Source: Paulinella micropora (Eukaryota > Cercozoa > Imbricatea > Euglyphida). Taken from it: 64,000 bases of DNA. The notes under the pieces were generated by a model, which was not told where the DNA came from, did not search any database, and saw only the letters and a list, made by a program, of their open reading frames with translations. Position numbers and translations under genes: made by a program. Positions 17,111 to 28,841 of this stretch are shown here, piece after piece. The first letter of the stretch is position 1, and each line of letters opens with the position of its first letter. The stretch covers positions 1,265,523-1,329,522 of the forward strand of contig BJOX01000016.1 in assembly GCA_009731375.1 (NCBI GenBank), given 5' to 3'.

Positions 17111-17465
17111 ATCTTTCTATTTTATATTTATGTATGTATGTATGTATGTATGTATTTATCTTTCTATTTTGTCCATCTGATGTAAATGATGTTTTCAGCT
17201 GTATGTATGTATGTATGTATGTATGTATTTATGTATTCATGTATGTATGTATGTATGTATGTATGTATGCATATTATGTAGCTATGTCTATCTGTTGATG
17301 TAAATGATGTTTTCATTTGCATGTATGTATGTATGTATGTATGTATGTATGCGTATTATGTAGCTAAGTCTATCTGTTGATGTAAATGATGTCAATTGTA
17401 TGTATGTATGTATGTATGTATGTATGTAGGAAGAGTCTGCTATGTCTTTAGATGCGCACGATTTA
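17111..17465. repeat. TATG array with GATGTAAATGATG cores
   Basis: TATG tracts separated by three cores containing TCTGTTGATGTAAATGATG or its CCATCTGATGTAAATGATG variant (near 17171, 17288 and 17370), spaced roughly 80-115 bp. About 35 bp of non-repetitive sequence (17428-17464) precedes the TTC tract. Confidence 0.85.
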
Positions 17466-17780
17466 TCTTCTTCTTCTTCTTTTTCTTCTTCTTCTTCTTC
17501 TTCTTCTTCTTCGTCTTCTTCTTCTTCTCCTCCTCCTCCTCCTTCTTCTTCTCCTTCTTCTTCTTCTTCTTCTTCTTCTTCTTCTTCTTCTCCTCCTTCT
17601 TCTTCTTCTTCTACTTCTTCTTCTTCTTCTTCTCCTCCTCCTCCTCCTTCTCCTTCTCCTTCTCCTTTTTCTTGTTCTTCTTCTTCTTCTTCTTCTTCTT
17701 CTTCTCCTTCTTCTCCTTCTTCTTCTCCTTCTTCTTCTCCTTCTTCTTCTCCTCCTCCTCCTCGTCCTCCTTCAACCAAT
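17466..17780. repeat. TTC/TCC polypyrimidine tract
   Basis: About 310 bp of almost pure pyrimidine on the plus strand. It reads as poly-Ser or poly-Leu on one strand and poly-Glu on the other, but nothing supports translation. It ends CCTCCAGGTAAGC, which happens to match a splice donor. Confidence 0.92.
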
Positions 17781-17796
17781 CCTCCAGGTAAGCATA

Positions 17797-17834
<38 letters not shown>

Positions 17835-17853
17835 CTATCTCTCTCTCTATCTC

Positions 17854-17886
<33 letters not shown>

Positions 17887-18016
17887 TTCTTTCTTCTCTA
17901 TCTATCCATCTATCTAGCCATCTATCTATCAATATCTATCTATGTATACATACATGCACAGATAAGTAGGTAGGTAGGTAGGTAGGTAGGTATGTAGATA
18001 GATAGATAGATTGATT

Positions 18017-18094
<78 letters not shown>

Positions 18095-18235
18095 AAGACA
18101 GACAGACAGACAGATAGGTAGGTAGGTAGGTAGGTAAATACGTAGGTAGGTAGGTATGTAGGTATGTAGGTAGGTGGGTAGGTAGACAGACAGACAGACA
18201 GGCAGGTAGGTAGGTAGGTAGGTAGGTAGATAGAC

Positions 18236-18325
<90 letters not shown>

Positions 18326-18373
18326 GGATAGACAGACAGACAGACAGACAGATAGACAGACAGACAGACAGAC

Positions 18374-18465
<92 letters not shown>

Positions 18466-18487
18466 GGATAGATAGATAGATAGATAG
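17781..18487. repeat. TATC, CT, GGTA, GATA and GACA tracts
   Basis: Successive short tracts: TATC, CT dinucleotide (17831-17890), TATC, GGTA, GATA, GACA, GGTA, TA (18238-18271), GA (18272-18312), GACA, then GATA. Each tract passes into the next by single-base change, suggesting repeated slippage-driven turnover. Confidence 0.9.
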
Positions 18488-18547
<60 letters not shown>

Positions 18548-18615
18548 CTAGCAGTAGTACTGGTAGTGGTAGTAGTAGTAGTGTAGTATCAGTAGTAGTA
18601 GTAGTAGTGGTAGTG

Positions 18616-18647
<32 letters not shown>

Positions 18648-18684
18648 CACTGTCATGATTGCATTGGATAGTGATGATTGTGAT
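18488..18684. repeat. GTA trinucleotide tract with short unique end
   Basis: GTA units to about 18648 with occasional variants, followed by about 35 bp of mixed sequence (CACTGTCATGATTGCATTGG) before the GAA tract. Confidence 0.9.
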
Positions 18685-18877
18685 GAGAAGAAGAAGAAGA
18701 AGAAGAAGAAGAAGAAGAAGAAGAAGAAGAAGAAGAAGAAGAAGAAGAAGAAGAAGAAGAAGAAGAAGAAGAAGAAGAAGAAGAAAGAAGAAAGAAGAAA
18801 GAAGAAAGAAGAAAGAAAGAAAAGAAAGAAAAGAAAGAAAAGAAAGAAAAGGACGAAAGGGAAGAAAGGGAAGAAAA

Positions 18878-18926
<49 letters not shown>

Positions 18927-18927
18927 C

Positions 18928-18983
<56 letters not shown>

Positions 18984-19359
18984 AAAAAGAAAGAAACAAG
19001 AAAGAAACAAGAAGAAAGAAACAAGAAGAAAGAAACAAGAAGAAAGAAACAAGAAGAAGAACAAGAAGAAGACCAAGAAGAAGAACAAGAAGAAGAAGAA
19101 CAAGAAGAAGAACAAGAAGAAGAACAAGAAGAAGAACGAGAACAAGAACAAGAACAAGAACAAGAACAAGAACAAGGACAAGAACAACAAGAAGAACAAG
19201 AACAAGAACAAGGACAAGAACAAGAACAAGAACAAGAACAAGAACAACAAGAATAACAAGAACAAGAACAACAAGAACAGCAAGAACAACAACAACAGCA
19301 ACAACAATAACAACAACAACAAGAACAACAACAAGAACAACAACAAGAACAACAACGAG

Positions 19360-19394
<35 letters not shown>

Positions 19395-19453
19395 GCACAA
19401 CAACAACAAGAACAGCCCAACAAGAACAACAAGAACAACAAGAAAACAACAAG

Positions 19454-19508
<55 letters not shown>

Positions 19509-19562
19509 GCAACAACAACAACATGACAGCAACAACAACAACAACATGACAACAACAACATG

Positions 19563-19598
<36 letters not shown>

Positions 19599-19715
19599 TT
19601 ACAACAACAACAACAACAATAACAGCAACAACAACAACAACAACAATAACAACAACAAGAACAACAACAACAACAACAACGATAACAACAACAAGAACAA
19701 CATTACAACAGCAAC

Positions 19716-19749
<34 letters not shown>

Positions 19750-19800
19750 TTGCAACAACATTGCAACAAAATTACAACAACATTACAACAACAATAGCAA
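18685..19800. repeat. Graded GAA, GAAA, AACAAG, AAC tract
   Basis: An 1.1-kb tract changing stepwise along its length: GAA to about 18790, GAAA to about 19010, AAGAAC mixtures to about 19260, then AAC to about 19800. One strand carries almost no T. Long open frames (poly-Lys, poly-Arg, poly-Leu) are translated repeat. Confidence 0.95.
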
Positions 19801-19894
19801 CAACTAAAACAATATTACGCTATCTTTCCATGTAATTAGTGTGTTGTGTTCTGTGTGTGTGTATCTATCTATCTATCTATATATCTATCTATCC
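19801..19894. repeat. Short mixed sequence and TATC tract
   Basis: About 55 bp of unassigned AT-rich sequence, then GT and TATC repeats directly before family C copy 5. Confidence 0.7.
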
Positions 19895-20138
19895 ATGTGT
19901 GCCTAGCCATACGCTATAAGTCACATGCCGAAATAGCGACGGGAAGCATAATCCTGTTCCCTCAGGGTGCCCTTTCTCGCTTGTTGAGCCCGGAATAAAA
20001 CCCACAGTGCTCTGTCGGTTTATACTAGACTGTCGAACAGTCTCGAAACTCCATCTGCTTACTGGGCCCTCTGTAATGGAGGTGGGAGCTCGTTCTGCAA
20101 GGGGCGCTTTATGGAACGAGCCCTGGCCCCGCCTGGTA
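19895..20138 (+). mobile_element. Family C repeat copy 5 (3' part lost in gap)
   Basis: Begins after TATCC at ATGTGTGCCTAGCC and matches 8278-8521 until the N gap at GCCTGGTA. It has one extra T in GCGCTTTATGG, at the exact point where minus-strand copies 6 and 7 stop against their own gaps. Confidence 0.7.
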
Positions 20139-20148
20139 NNNNNNNNNN
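20139..20148. other. Assembly gap (10 N)
   Basis: A run of ten N, likely a placeholder of unknown true size, inside family C copy 5; the 3' third of the element is missing before TATC resumes. Confidence 1.
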
Positions 20149-20220
20149 ATATCTGTCTATCTATCTATCTACCTACCTACCTACCTACCTACCTACCTAC
20201 CTACCTATCTACCTATCTAC

Positions 20221-20292
<72 letters not shown>

Positions 20293-20318
20293 TTATTCAT
20301 CTATCCATCTATCTATCC

Positions 20319-20392
<74 letters not shown>

Positions 20393-20394
20393 AG
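20149..20394. repeat. TATC/TACC microsatellite
   Basis: TACC units near 20171-20205, then TATC with occasional CATC and TTTAT variants. Confidence 0.95.
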
Positions 20395-20587
20395 TCCCCA
20401 TTTCCAGCCCGCTGCCCAGCCTCCATCTGGAGGCGGGGTCGAATGGATGCCTATGTCATCGTATATGCAACCAAAACATATCTATCTATCTATCTATCTA
20501 TCTAGGTTGGTTATCCATCACGCGCATCAAAACAGTGAATAAGCTCGAGGAGGCAGTGGCTCGCGTGTGGGAAGACATGTATGTAGC

Positions 20588-20628
<41 letters not shown>

Positions 20629-20664
20629 CATCTATCTATCTATCTATGAGTTTTATCCCCCCCC
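20395..20664. repeat. Two complex cores in TATC repeat
   Basis: The first core (20397-20480) contains AATGGATGCCTATGTC and ends AAACATATC, as do the cores at 56.3-57.8 kb. The second (20505-20590), with AAGCTCGAGGAGGCAGTGGC, is not seen elsewhere here. Read in one frame the second gives [20 protein letters not shown], which looks protein-like, but I cannot assign it. A C-tract adjoins the next gap. Confidence 0.75.
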
Positions 20665-20783
20665 NNNNNNNNNNNNNNNNNNNNNNNNNNNNNNNNNNNN
20701 NNNNNNNNNNNNNNNNNNNNNNNNNNNNNNNNNNNNNNNNNNNNNNNNNNNNNNNNNNNNNNNNNNNNNNNNNNNNNNNNNNN
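20665..20783. other. Assembly gap (119 N) inside a C homopolymer
   Basis: C runs lie on both sides (8 C on the left, 17 on the right), so the missing bases probably include a long C tract. Confidence 1.
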
Positions 20784-20881
20784 CCCCCCCCCCCCCCCCC
20801 CACACACACACACAGAGTCAAGACATGTGTGGCAAGACATGAAACAACGTACTACTTACTTACTTACTTACCTAACTTACC

Positions 20882-20912
<31 letters not shown>

Positions 20913-20973
20913 CTACTTACCTACTTACTTACTTACCTCCTTATTTACTTACATACCTACTTATCTACTTACC

Positions 20974-21004
<31 letters not shown>

Positions 21005-21005
21005 C

Positions 21006-21040
<35 letters not shown>

Positions 21041-21041
21041 C

Positions 21042-21076
<35 letters not shown>

Positions 21077-21164
21077 CCACTTACTGACTTACTTACTTCT
21101 TACTTACCTTTTTTGCTTACTTACTTACTTACTTACCTTGCTTACTTGCTTGCTTACTTACTTA

Positions 21165-21207
<43 letters not shown>

Positions 21208-21454
21208 TGCTTTGCTTGGCTTGGCTTGCTTGCTTGCTTACTTACTTACTTACTCACTTACTTACTTACTTACTTACTTACCATACTTACTTTACTTACT
21301 TACTTACTCACTTACTTACTTACTTACTTACTCACTTACTTACTTACTCACTTACTTACTTACTCACTTACTTACTTACTCACTTACTTACTTACTCACT
21401 CACTTACTTACTTACTTACTTACTTACTCACTTGCTTACAAACTTACTTACTTG

Positions 21455-21491
<37 letters not shown>

Positions 21492-21498
21492 GTACTTG

Positions 21499-21544
<46 letters not shown>

Positions 21545-21591
21545 CACTCACTTACTTACTTACTTACTTACTTACAGACTTGCACTTCCCC
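20784..21591. repeat. C and CA tracts, short link, then CTTA array
   Basis: A C17 run and CA repeat, about 30 bp of unassigned sequence (20816-20848), then about 740 bp of ACTT/CTTA with CTTG (21135-21240) and CTCA variants. Open frames reading LLTYLLTY are translated repeat. Confidence 0.95.
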
Positions 21592-22058
21592 NNNNNNNNN
21601 NNNNNNNNNNNNNNNNNNNNNNNNNNNNNNNNNNNNNNNNNNNNNNNNNNNNNNNNNNNNNNNNNNNNNNNNNNNNNNNNNNNNNNNNNNNNNNNNNNNN
21701 NNNNNNNNNNNNNNNNNNNNNNNNNNNNNNNNNNNNNNNNNNNNNNNNNNNNNNNNNNNNNNNNNNNNNNNNNNNNNNNNNNNNNNNNNNNNNNNNNNNN
21801 NNNNNNNNNNNNNNNNNNNNNNNNNNNNNNNNNNNNNNNNNNNNNNNNNNNNNNNNNNNNNNNNNNNNNNNNNNNNNNNNNNNNNNNNNNNNNNNNNNNN
21901 NNNNNNNNNNNNNNNNNNNNNNNNNNNNNNNNNNNNNNNNNNNNNNNNNNNNNNNNNNNNNNNNNNNNNNNNNNNNNNNNNNNNNNNNNNNNNNNNNNNN
22001 NNNNNNNNNNNNNNNNNNNNNNNNNNNNNNNNNNNNNNNNNNNNNNNNNNNNNNNNNN
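21592..22058. other. Assembly gap (467 N)
   Basis: Gap between the CTTA array and a GT dinucleotide tract. Confidence 1.
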
Positions 22059-22112
<54 letters not shown>

Positions 22113-22207
22113 ATACAGGCGCTGGAGCAGGTCTCGTTCACACATACATACATACATACATACATACATACATACATACATACATACAGGCGCCGGAGCG
22201 GGTCGCA

Positions 22208-22241
<34 letters not shown>

Positions 22242-22637
22242 CATATATACATATATACATATACATATATATATATGTATATATATGTATGTATATATAT
22301 AAATATATATATATATATATGTATATATATAAATAAATAAATAAATAAATATATATATACAATATAGGAGATAGCGAAAACATCAAAGCTGCTACAAGAT
22401 TGTGAGAGCGACGTATATGTATATATATATATATGTATACATATATATATGTGTGTGTATGTGTGTGTGTATGTATATATATAATATATAGGAGATAGCG
22501 AAAACATCAAAGCTGCTACAAGATTGTGAGAGCGACGTATATGTATATATATATATAAATATATATAATATAGGAGATAGCGAAAACATCAAAGCTGCTG
22601 CAAGATTGCGAGAGCGACGAAGAGGCAGAGGTATGAT

Positions 22638-22640
<3 letters not shown>
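22059..22640. repeat. GT, TACA and TA tracts with two core families
   Basis: A GT tract (22059-22106); two copies of a CAGGCGCYGGAGCRGGTC core (22116 and 22186); then three copies of a core with GGAGATAGCGAAAACATCAA (near 22366, 22490 and 22572) separated by TA-rich repeat. The third runs through GAGAGCGACGAAGAGGCAGA into GATA. Confidence 0.88.
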
Positions 22641-22717
<77 letters not shown>

Positions 22718-22726
22718 TAGATAGAC

Positions 22727-22797
<71 letters not shown>

Positions 22798-22830
22798 CAG
22801 ATTGTGAGAGCGACGAAGAGACAGAGGTAT

Positions 22831-22914
<84 letters not shown>

Positions 22915-22938
22915 TAGATAGATAGATAGATAGATAGG

Positions 22939-23001
<63 letters not shown>

Positions 23002-23006
23002 ATACC
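22641..23006. repeat. GATA microsatellite with one partial core
   Basis: GATA/GACA repeat interrupted near 22800 by a shortened copy of the preceding core (GATTGTGAGAGCGACGAAGA). Confidence 0.92.
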
Positions 23007-23016
23007 NNNNNNNNNN
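23007..23016. other. Assembly gap (10 N)
   Basis: A run of ten N within GATA repeat. Confidence 1.
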
Positions 23017-23062
23017 AGATAGAAGGCGGTGGTATGCAAGTTATGTTATGTTATGTTAGGGT

Positions 23063-23146
<84 letters not shown>

Positions 23147-23465
23147 GATAGATAGATAGAAGACGATGTTATGTTATGTTATGTTATGTTATGTTATGTA
23201 ATGTTATGTTATGTTATGTTATATTATGCTGTGCTGCGTGAGCTATGTATCTATGTAATGTTATGTAATGTTATGTAGTGTTATGTAATGCTATGTTATG
23301 TTATGTTATGTTATGTTATGTCATGTTATGTAAAATTATGTTATATTATGTTATGCTATGTAAGCTATGTATCTGTGTAATGTTATGTAATGTTATGTTG
23401 TTATATTATGTTATGTTATGTTATGTTATGTTTTGTTATGTTATGTTATGTTATGCTATGTAAGC
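23017..23465. repeat. GATA tract and TTATG pentanucleotide array
   Basis: A short mixed stretch, GATA to about 23160, then TTATG pentanucleotide with TAATG and CTATG variants to 23465. Confidence 0.92.
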
Positions 23466-23700
23466 TATGTATCTATGTATATATAATCAAAGATCTTGTA
23501 AGTACGTATTTGTGTATGTATGTATGTATGTATGTATGTATGTATGTATGTATGTATGTTATGCATGCATGCATGCATGCATGTATGCATGTATGCATGT
23601 ATGTATGTATGTATGTATGTATGTATTCATGAATGTAAATTTATATCACATATGATTTCTGTGTGGTAGTATAGGAAAGATTTAGATCGATGGATAGATA

Positions 23701-23875
23701 GATGAAATATCGACTAATGTCAGAAAAAAGGAGCTTCTGATTTCGTCAACCAGGAAGTCTGTGGGTAAAGTATTAACCCGATGCCCAGCTAAGCCGTGAT
23801 GTTTGCACGGAAGGGACTGATACAGGCAATACCAAAGCTCCCTAGTACCAGGCGGGGCCAGGGCTCGTTCCATAA
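23701..23875 (-). mobile_element. Family C repeat copy 6 (minus strand, cut by gap)
   Basis: Reverse-complement family C 3' end. On the minus strand it reads GTCGATATTTCATC into TATC (GATA on plus), so it sits in the GATA tract of a higher-order unit. Only about 175 bp precede the gap, which starts exactly after CCATAA, as in copy 7. Confidence 0.72.
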
Positions 23876-24209
23876 NNNNNNNNNNNNNNNNNNNNNNNNN
23901 NNNNNNNNNNNNNNNNNNNNNNNNNNNNNNNNNNNNNNNNNNNNNNNNNNNNNNNNNNNNNNNNNNNNNNNNNNNNNNNNNNNNNNNNNNNNNNNNNNNN
24001 NNNNNNNNNNNNNNNNNNNNNNNNNNNNNNNNNNNNNNNNNNNNNNNNNNNNNNNNNNNNNNNNNNNNNNNNNNNNNNNNNNNNNNNNNNNNNNNNNNNN
24101 NNNNNNNNNNNNNNNNNNNNNNNNNNNNNNNNNNNNNNNNNNNNNNNNNNNNNNNNNNNNNNNNNNNNNNNNNNNNNNNNNNNNNNNNNNNNNNNNNNNN
24201 NNNNNNNNN
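23876..24209. other. Assembly gap (334 N)
   Basis: Hides the 5' side of family C copy 6; GATA repeat lies to the right. Confidence 1.
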
Positions 24210-24289
<80 letters not shown>

Positions 24290-24290
24290 G

Positions 24291-24362
<72 letters not shown>

Positions 24363-24526
24363 CATAGATAGATAGTATGTATGTATGTATGTATGTAGTA
24401 TGTATATATGTATGTATGTATTCATGTATGTAAATTCATATCACGTGTGCTTTCTGTGTGGTAGTATAGGAAAGATTTAGATAGATAGATAGATAGAAGG
24501 CTAGATAGATAGATAGATAGATAGAT

Positions 24527-24591
<65 letters not shown>

Positions 24592-24716
24592 CATAGATAG
24601 ATAGATAGATAGCATGTATGTATGTATGTATATATGTATGTATGTATTCATGTATGTAAATTTATATCACATGTGATGTCTGTGTGGTAGTATAGGAAAG
24701 ATTTATTTATATAGAT

Positions 24717-24787
<71 letters not shown>

Positions 24788-24826
24788 GATAGATAGAGAT
24801 AGTATGTATGTATGTATGTATGTATG

Positions 24827-24859
<33 letters not shown>

Positions 24860-24905
24860 TCATATCACATGTGATGTCTGTGTGGTAGTATAGGAAAGAT
24901 TTATA

Positions 24906-24910
24906 TAGAT

Positions 24911-24984
<74 letters not shown>

Positions 24985-25141
24985 GTAGATAGATAGATAG
25001 GTAGATAGATAGATAGATAGAAAAATAGATAGATAGATAGATAGAGATAGATAGATATATAGATAGATAGATTGATTGAAGTTAAGGTTTATATGTGTAT
25101 GTGTAGTAAGTGTTCATGTAAGGACGTGAATATGTATGTAT
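24906..25141. repeat. GATA microsatellite and short link
   Basis: GATA with AAAATAGATA and GATATA variants to about 25075, then GTTAAGGTTTATATGT and TATGTATG sequence. The GTTAAGGTTTATATGT string recurs near 25660. Confidence 0.85.
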
Positions 25142-25355
25142 GAGAAGTTCTTTGTCCTTAAGTACAACGAACAATGACTTTAAGCGCTTCGATCTCGGTC
25201 AATATTTGCATCTACAACCTGTGTTATGGCTCATTAGCAAGCTCTTGATGAGAGCTTTCAAACGAGCCACTACACAAGCCACAAAAATCAGAACCGCCTG
25301 AGAACGCAGTGCTTGAAGTCATAGCTGATTGTTTTTAAGGACAAGGAACTTTCTC
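25142..25355. mobile_element. MITE-like inverted-repeat element, copy 1
   Basis: About 214 bp with imperfect terminal inverted repeats: left AAGTTCTTTGTCCTTAA, right TTAAGGACAAGGAACTT (one mismatch). A second inverted repeat lies in the middle (TTATGGCTCATTAGCAAGC against GAGCTTTCAAACGAGCC). There is no coding capacity. A second copy, roughly 85% alike by eye, is at 34192-34404. Small, non-coding and doubly palindromic fits a MITE or foldback element; the superfamily is unknown. Confidence 0.72.
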
Positions 25356-26249
<894 letters not shown>

Positions 26250-26250
<1 letters not shown>

Positions 26251-27914
26251 GTGCGTGCTCTGCACCGCCTGAACCCCCTGGAGAAGATTTTGCTCATGTT
26301 CACCCTTACGAAGATCTTTCGGGCCTCCTCGAAAAGAAGAGTCCAAAAGCGCACGTCCATCCGGACTACAAGTCGCAGCCCGGCATTATCAACCTGGATT
26401 CCACCCACTGTGTTGACGTCCATCGGACAAGAAGTGCCCCGAAAGAACCAACCGAAAGAAGAAAACGCCTGGTATTGCCATCAACACCAAGCGAATGGAA
26501 AGGCATTGAAGAAGAACTCCAATCCGCACTCCCTCTCATCCTCCCCTCCTCTCTCATCAAACGCCTGTCGTGTGACGAAGCGGTAGCGAAATTTGAAAGA
26601 TATCTCTACGACTTCATATCACAACGGGTACCTCAAACAAAAACAGAAGAACAAACTCATGAGCGAAAAAACCGCCACGTAATCCGGCTCTAAACAGAAC
26701 TCACGCAAAACCGACAACAAAAACTGGTCCAAAAGAGACATCTGCGAGATCTCAAAAGGGCAGGTTCAATTCCAGCTGCTGTTGCAAAAAGCCTGCAAAA
26801 AACTTGGCGAGTATTATTGAAGACCGGTAACCGCCTCCGCCGTCGTCTCAAGGAAGCAACTTTAAGCTCCGCTCAACGACAAGCAAATACACGCTTCCGA
26901 ACTGACCCTCATAAGTTTGCCAAAAATCTGTTTCATCCCCCCTCAACCCAAACCACTTCCTCCCTATCCAAAGAAGACTGTGATTCCTACTTTCCCAACC
27001 TATACAAAGACGCTAATCGTGAACAAACCTACGTGCCCTTACCTGAAATGGTTCGCCCACCTCTACCAACTGTCCCCTTTGACCTCAAGCCACCGTCCTT
27101 CTTGGAAACCAAAAGATCTGTGCTCGCTAAGCGTAATGGTGCAGCCCCTGGCAGAGATGGTATTAGCTACCTTGTTTACAAGAGACTTCCCACCGCTTTA
27201 TCTTTCTTACACAAACTCATTGTCAAGTGTTGGACAACTGATGTAGCTAACAGCTGGGCCCACGCTGCTATCTCCCTCCTTCATAAGGACGGCGATCCAC
27301 TTCAGGCCTCAAACTATCGTCCGATTGCTCTGACAAACTGCTCGGGTAAGGTATTTTTCTCTTTGTGGTCAAAACGCCTAGAGAGTTTTCTGCTGGATAA
27401 CAAATACTTTGACAGAGCAAAACAAAAGGGTTTCCTCCGTAACGTTGCAGGATGCCCCGAACACATTGCTACCACAAAGGCTACCATCAGAAATGCAAAA
27501 GATCACTATCGCCAACTGGTCATAGCATGGATTGACCTACAAAACGCTTTTGGAAGCGTAAATCACAACTTGATCCAGTTCGCTCTCTGGTGGTACCACG
27601 TGCCCCCTATGTTTGCACGCATAATCTTCTTATATTACGAACTCTTAGTAGCCACAATCGAAGGGAAAGAATGGTCATCAGAACCCTTCGTTTTTGCTGT
27701 GGGCGTCTTTCAAGGATGCTGCATCTCTCCTCTCCTTTTCAATATAGTTTTCAATCTACTACTTGACCTCCTATCATCGTTGACCAAAAACAACGGTTAC
27801 CATTTCAAACATAAGACCTCAACGGATGAAGTAATCGTGCACGAAGCTGCCTATGCTGACGATCTCAAACTACACAGCCGATCCACGAAACACTGTCATC
27901 GTCCATCAACATGA
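26250..27914 (+). pseudogene. Reverse transcriptase part of RLE retrotransposon ORF (A1)
   Basis: One reading frame (codons starting at 26250) is conserved, with a single TAA at 26691-26693. Before it lies a charged region (EWKGIEEELQ, VAKFERYLYDF). After it come the RT-associated stretch QANTRFRTDPHKFAKNLF and the fingers/palm motifs NGAAPGRDGI (27135), NYRPIALTNCSG (about 27313), WIDLQNAFGSVNH (about 27528), GVFQGCCISPLLFNIVFN (about 27699) and the catalytic YADD (27852-27863). The role is reverse transcription primed from the nicked chromosomal target. After YADDLKLHS the frame is lost; the sequence continues in another frame. An overlapping frame beginning MRALHRL at 26251 is a shadow. 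Confidence 0.92.
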
Positions 27915-28837
27915 TAGACAAATTTCTGTCATGGACCAGAACAATGGCCGCGAAACGGCCCAAATGCAAAAGCCTTGCTTTCAAATATTGGACTAAAGCC
28001 GACGACCATAAGGGTCTCAAACGATTAATGCCGATTTCGTTCCCACCTTTCGACCCCGCCCTGACTATTACTGGCAAACCAATTAACTTCATCGCTGACA
28101 AGCCTTTCAAAGACCTCGGATGGATTGTCTACCATGACCTCAGCGAAAACGAACAACGAGCAGAAATCCAAAAGAAGTTCATTCTTTCTATGCAAGCCAT
28201 CGATAGCTGCTCGATCAATGGCTTTATGAAACTTTGGCTCTACCAGCACTATGCTGTCCAGTCACTTGCCTGGCCATTTCTCATTTATGACCTCTGCTTA
28301 TCTTTCGCCAAAACCCTTGAGAAAATTGCGACCCGCTTCCTCAAAAAATGGGTCAATATCTACAAAAGAGCTCTGGTCTCCTGCCTTTACCGCCCACGCT
28401 CGAAATTCGGTCTACAGCTCCAGTCCATCGTCTCTTTTTACCAGCGACTTCAAATCAACCGTGCTCACATGCTGAAGCACTGCCCAGATAAACACCTCTC
28501 GTCCATCTATGCGATGAACCTGACGAAACACGAAACGTTTCGAACTATCTGGAAACCAGAGCCTGTGCTCGAAAAGCTTGAGGCACAAGTTGATTTTGAA
28601 TTCAAGCATCGAGGCCAATCCGATCATCTCGGACTTGGCCATGGTAGCTACCCAAAAGAACATTCCATCACAGACCCCAAAGACAGGATTTTAGAATTAG
28701 CTGCTGAGACAATACTTGAGGCAACCACAGTGCATGACATGGACAAAGCCATGCAAGGGTGCGTCTTCGTTTTGAAGACGCATGCCCCTTTGACCTCTCC
28801 TGGGCTCGCCTCATCGGAACCCGTAATCCCCGCTTAA
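27865..28837 (+). pseudogene. Thumb/linker part of RLE retrotransposon ORF, shifted frame (A1)
   Basis: Continues the protein in the frame starting at 27911: IDKFLSWTRTMAAKRPKC and KSLAFKYW match the usual region after YADD in this class, where the chain resumes with a helix and the thumb. The frame runs to a TAA at 28835 through GLGHGSYPKEH. The last codons (LKTHAPLTSPG) are out of register: a short stretch in a third frame (28759-28850; FEDACPFDLSW, RNPRLISWVIN) reads more like the family. So one indel lies near 27865-27910 and another near 28750-28780. Confidence 0.82.
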
Positions 28838-28841
28838 TCTC

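Larger units (their letters stand above)
23466..24905. repeat. Higher-order array of GGTAGTATAGGAAAGATTTA cores
   Basis: Four units, each made of a core of about 50 bp (ATATCAC..., then GGTAGTATAGGAAAGATTTA; near 23641, 24439, 24660 and 24859), a GATA tract and a TATG tract. The last three units are about 200-220 bp apart. The first unit is enlarged because family C copy 6 and a gap lie inside its GATA tract. Confidence 0.9.

Noticed and set aside
17452-19761. Poly-Leu, poly-Ser, poly-Glu, poly-Lys and poly-Asn/Gln frames
   Set aside because: Translated TTC, GAA and AAC tracts. The CAGGTAAGC string after the TTC tract matches a splice donor, but with no supporting exon it is most likely chance.
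26251-26586. Separate 111-codon ORF beginning MRALHRL at the start of retrotransposon A1
   Set aside because: A shadow frame. The frame starting at 26250 gives the conserved pre-RT sequence and continues, after one stop, in the same register into the reverse transcriptase.
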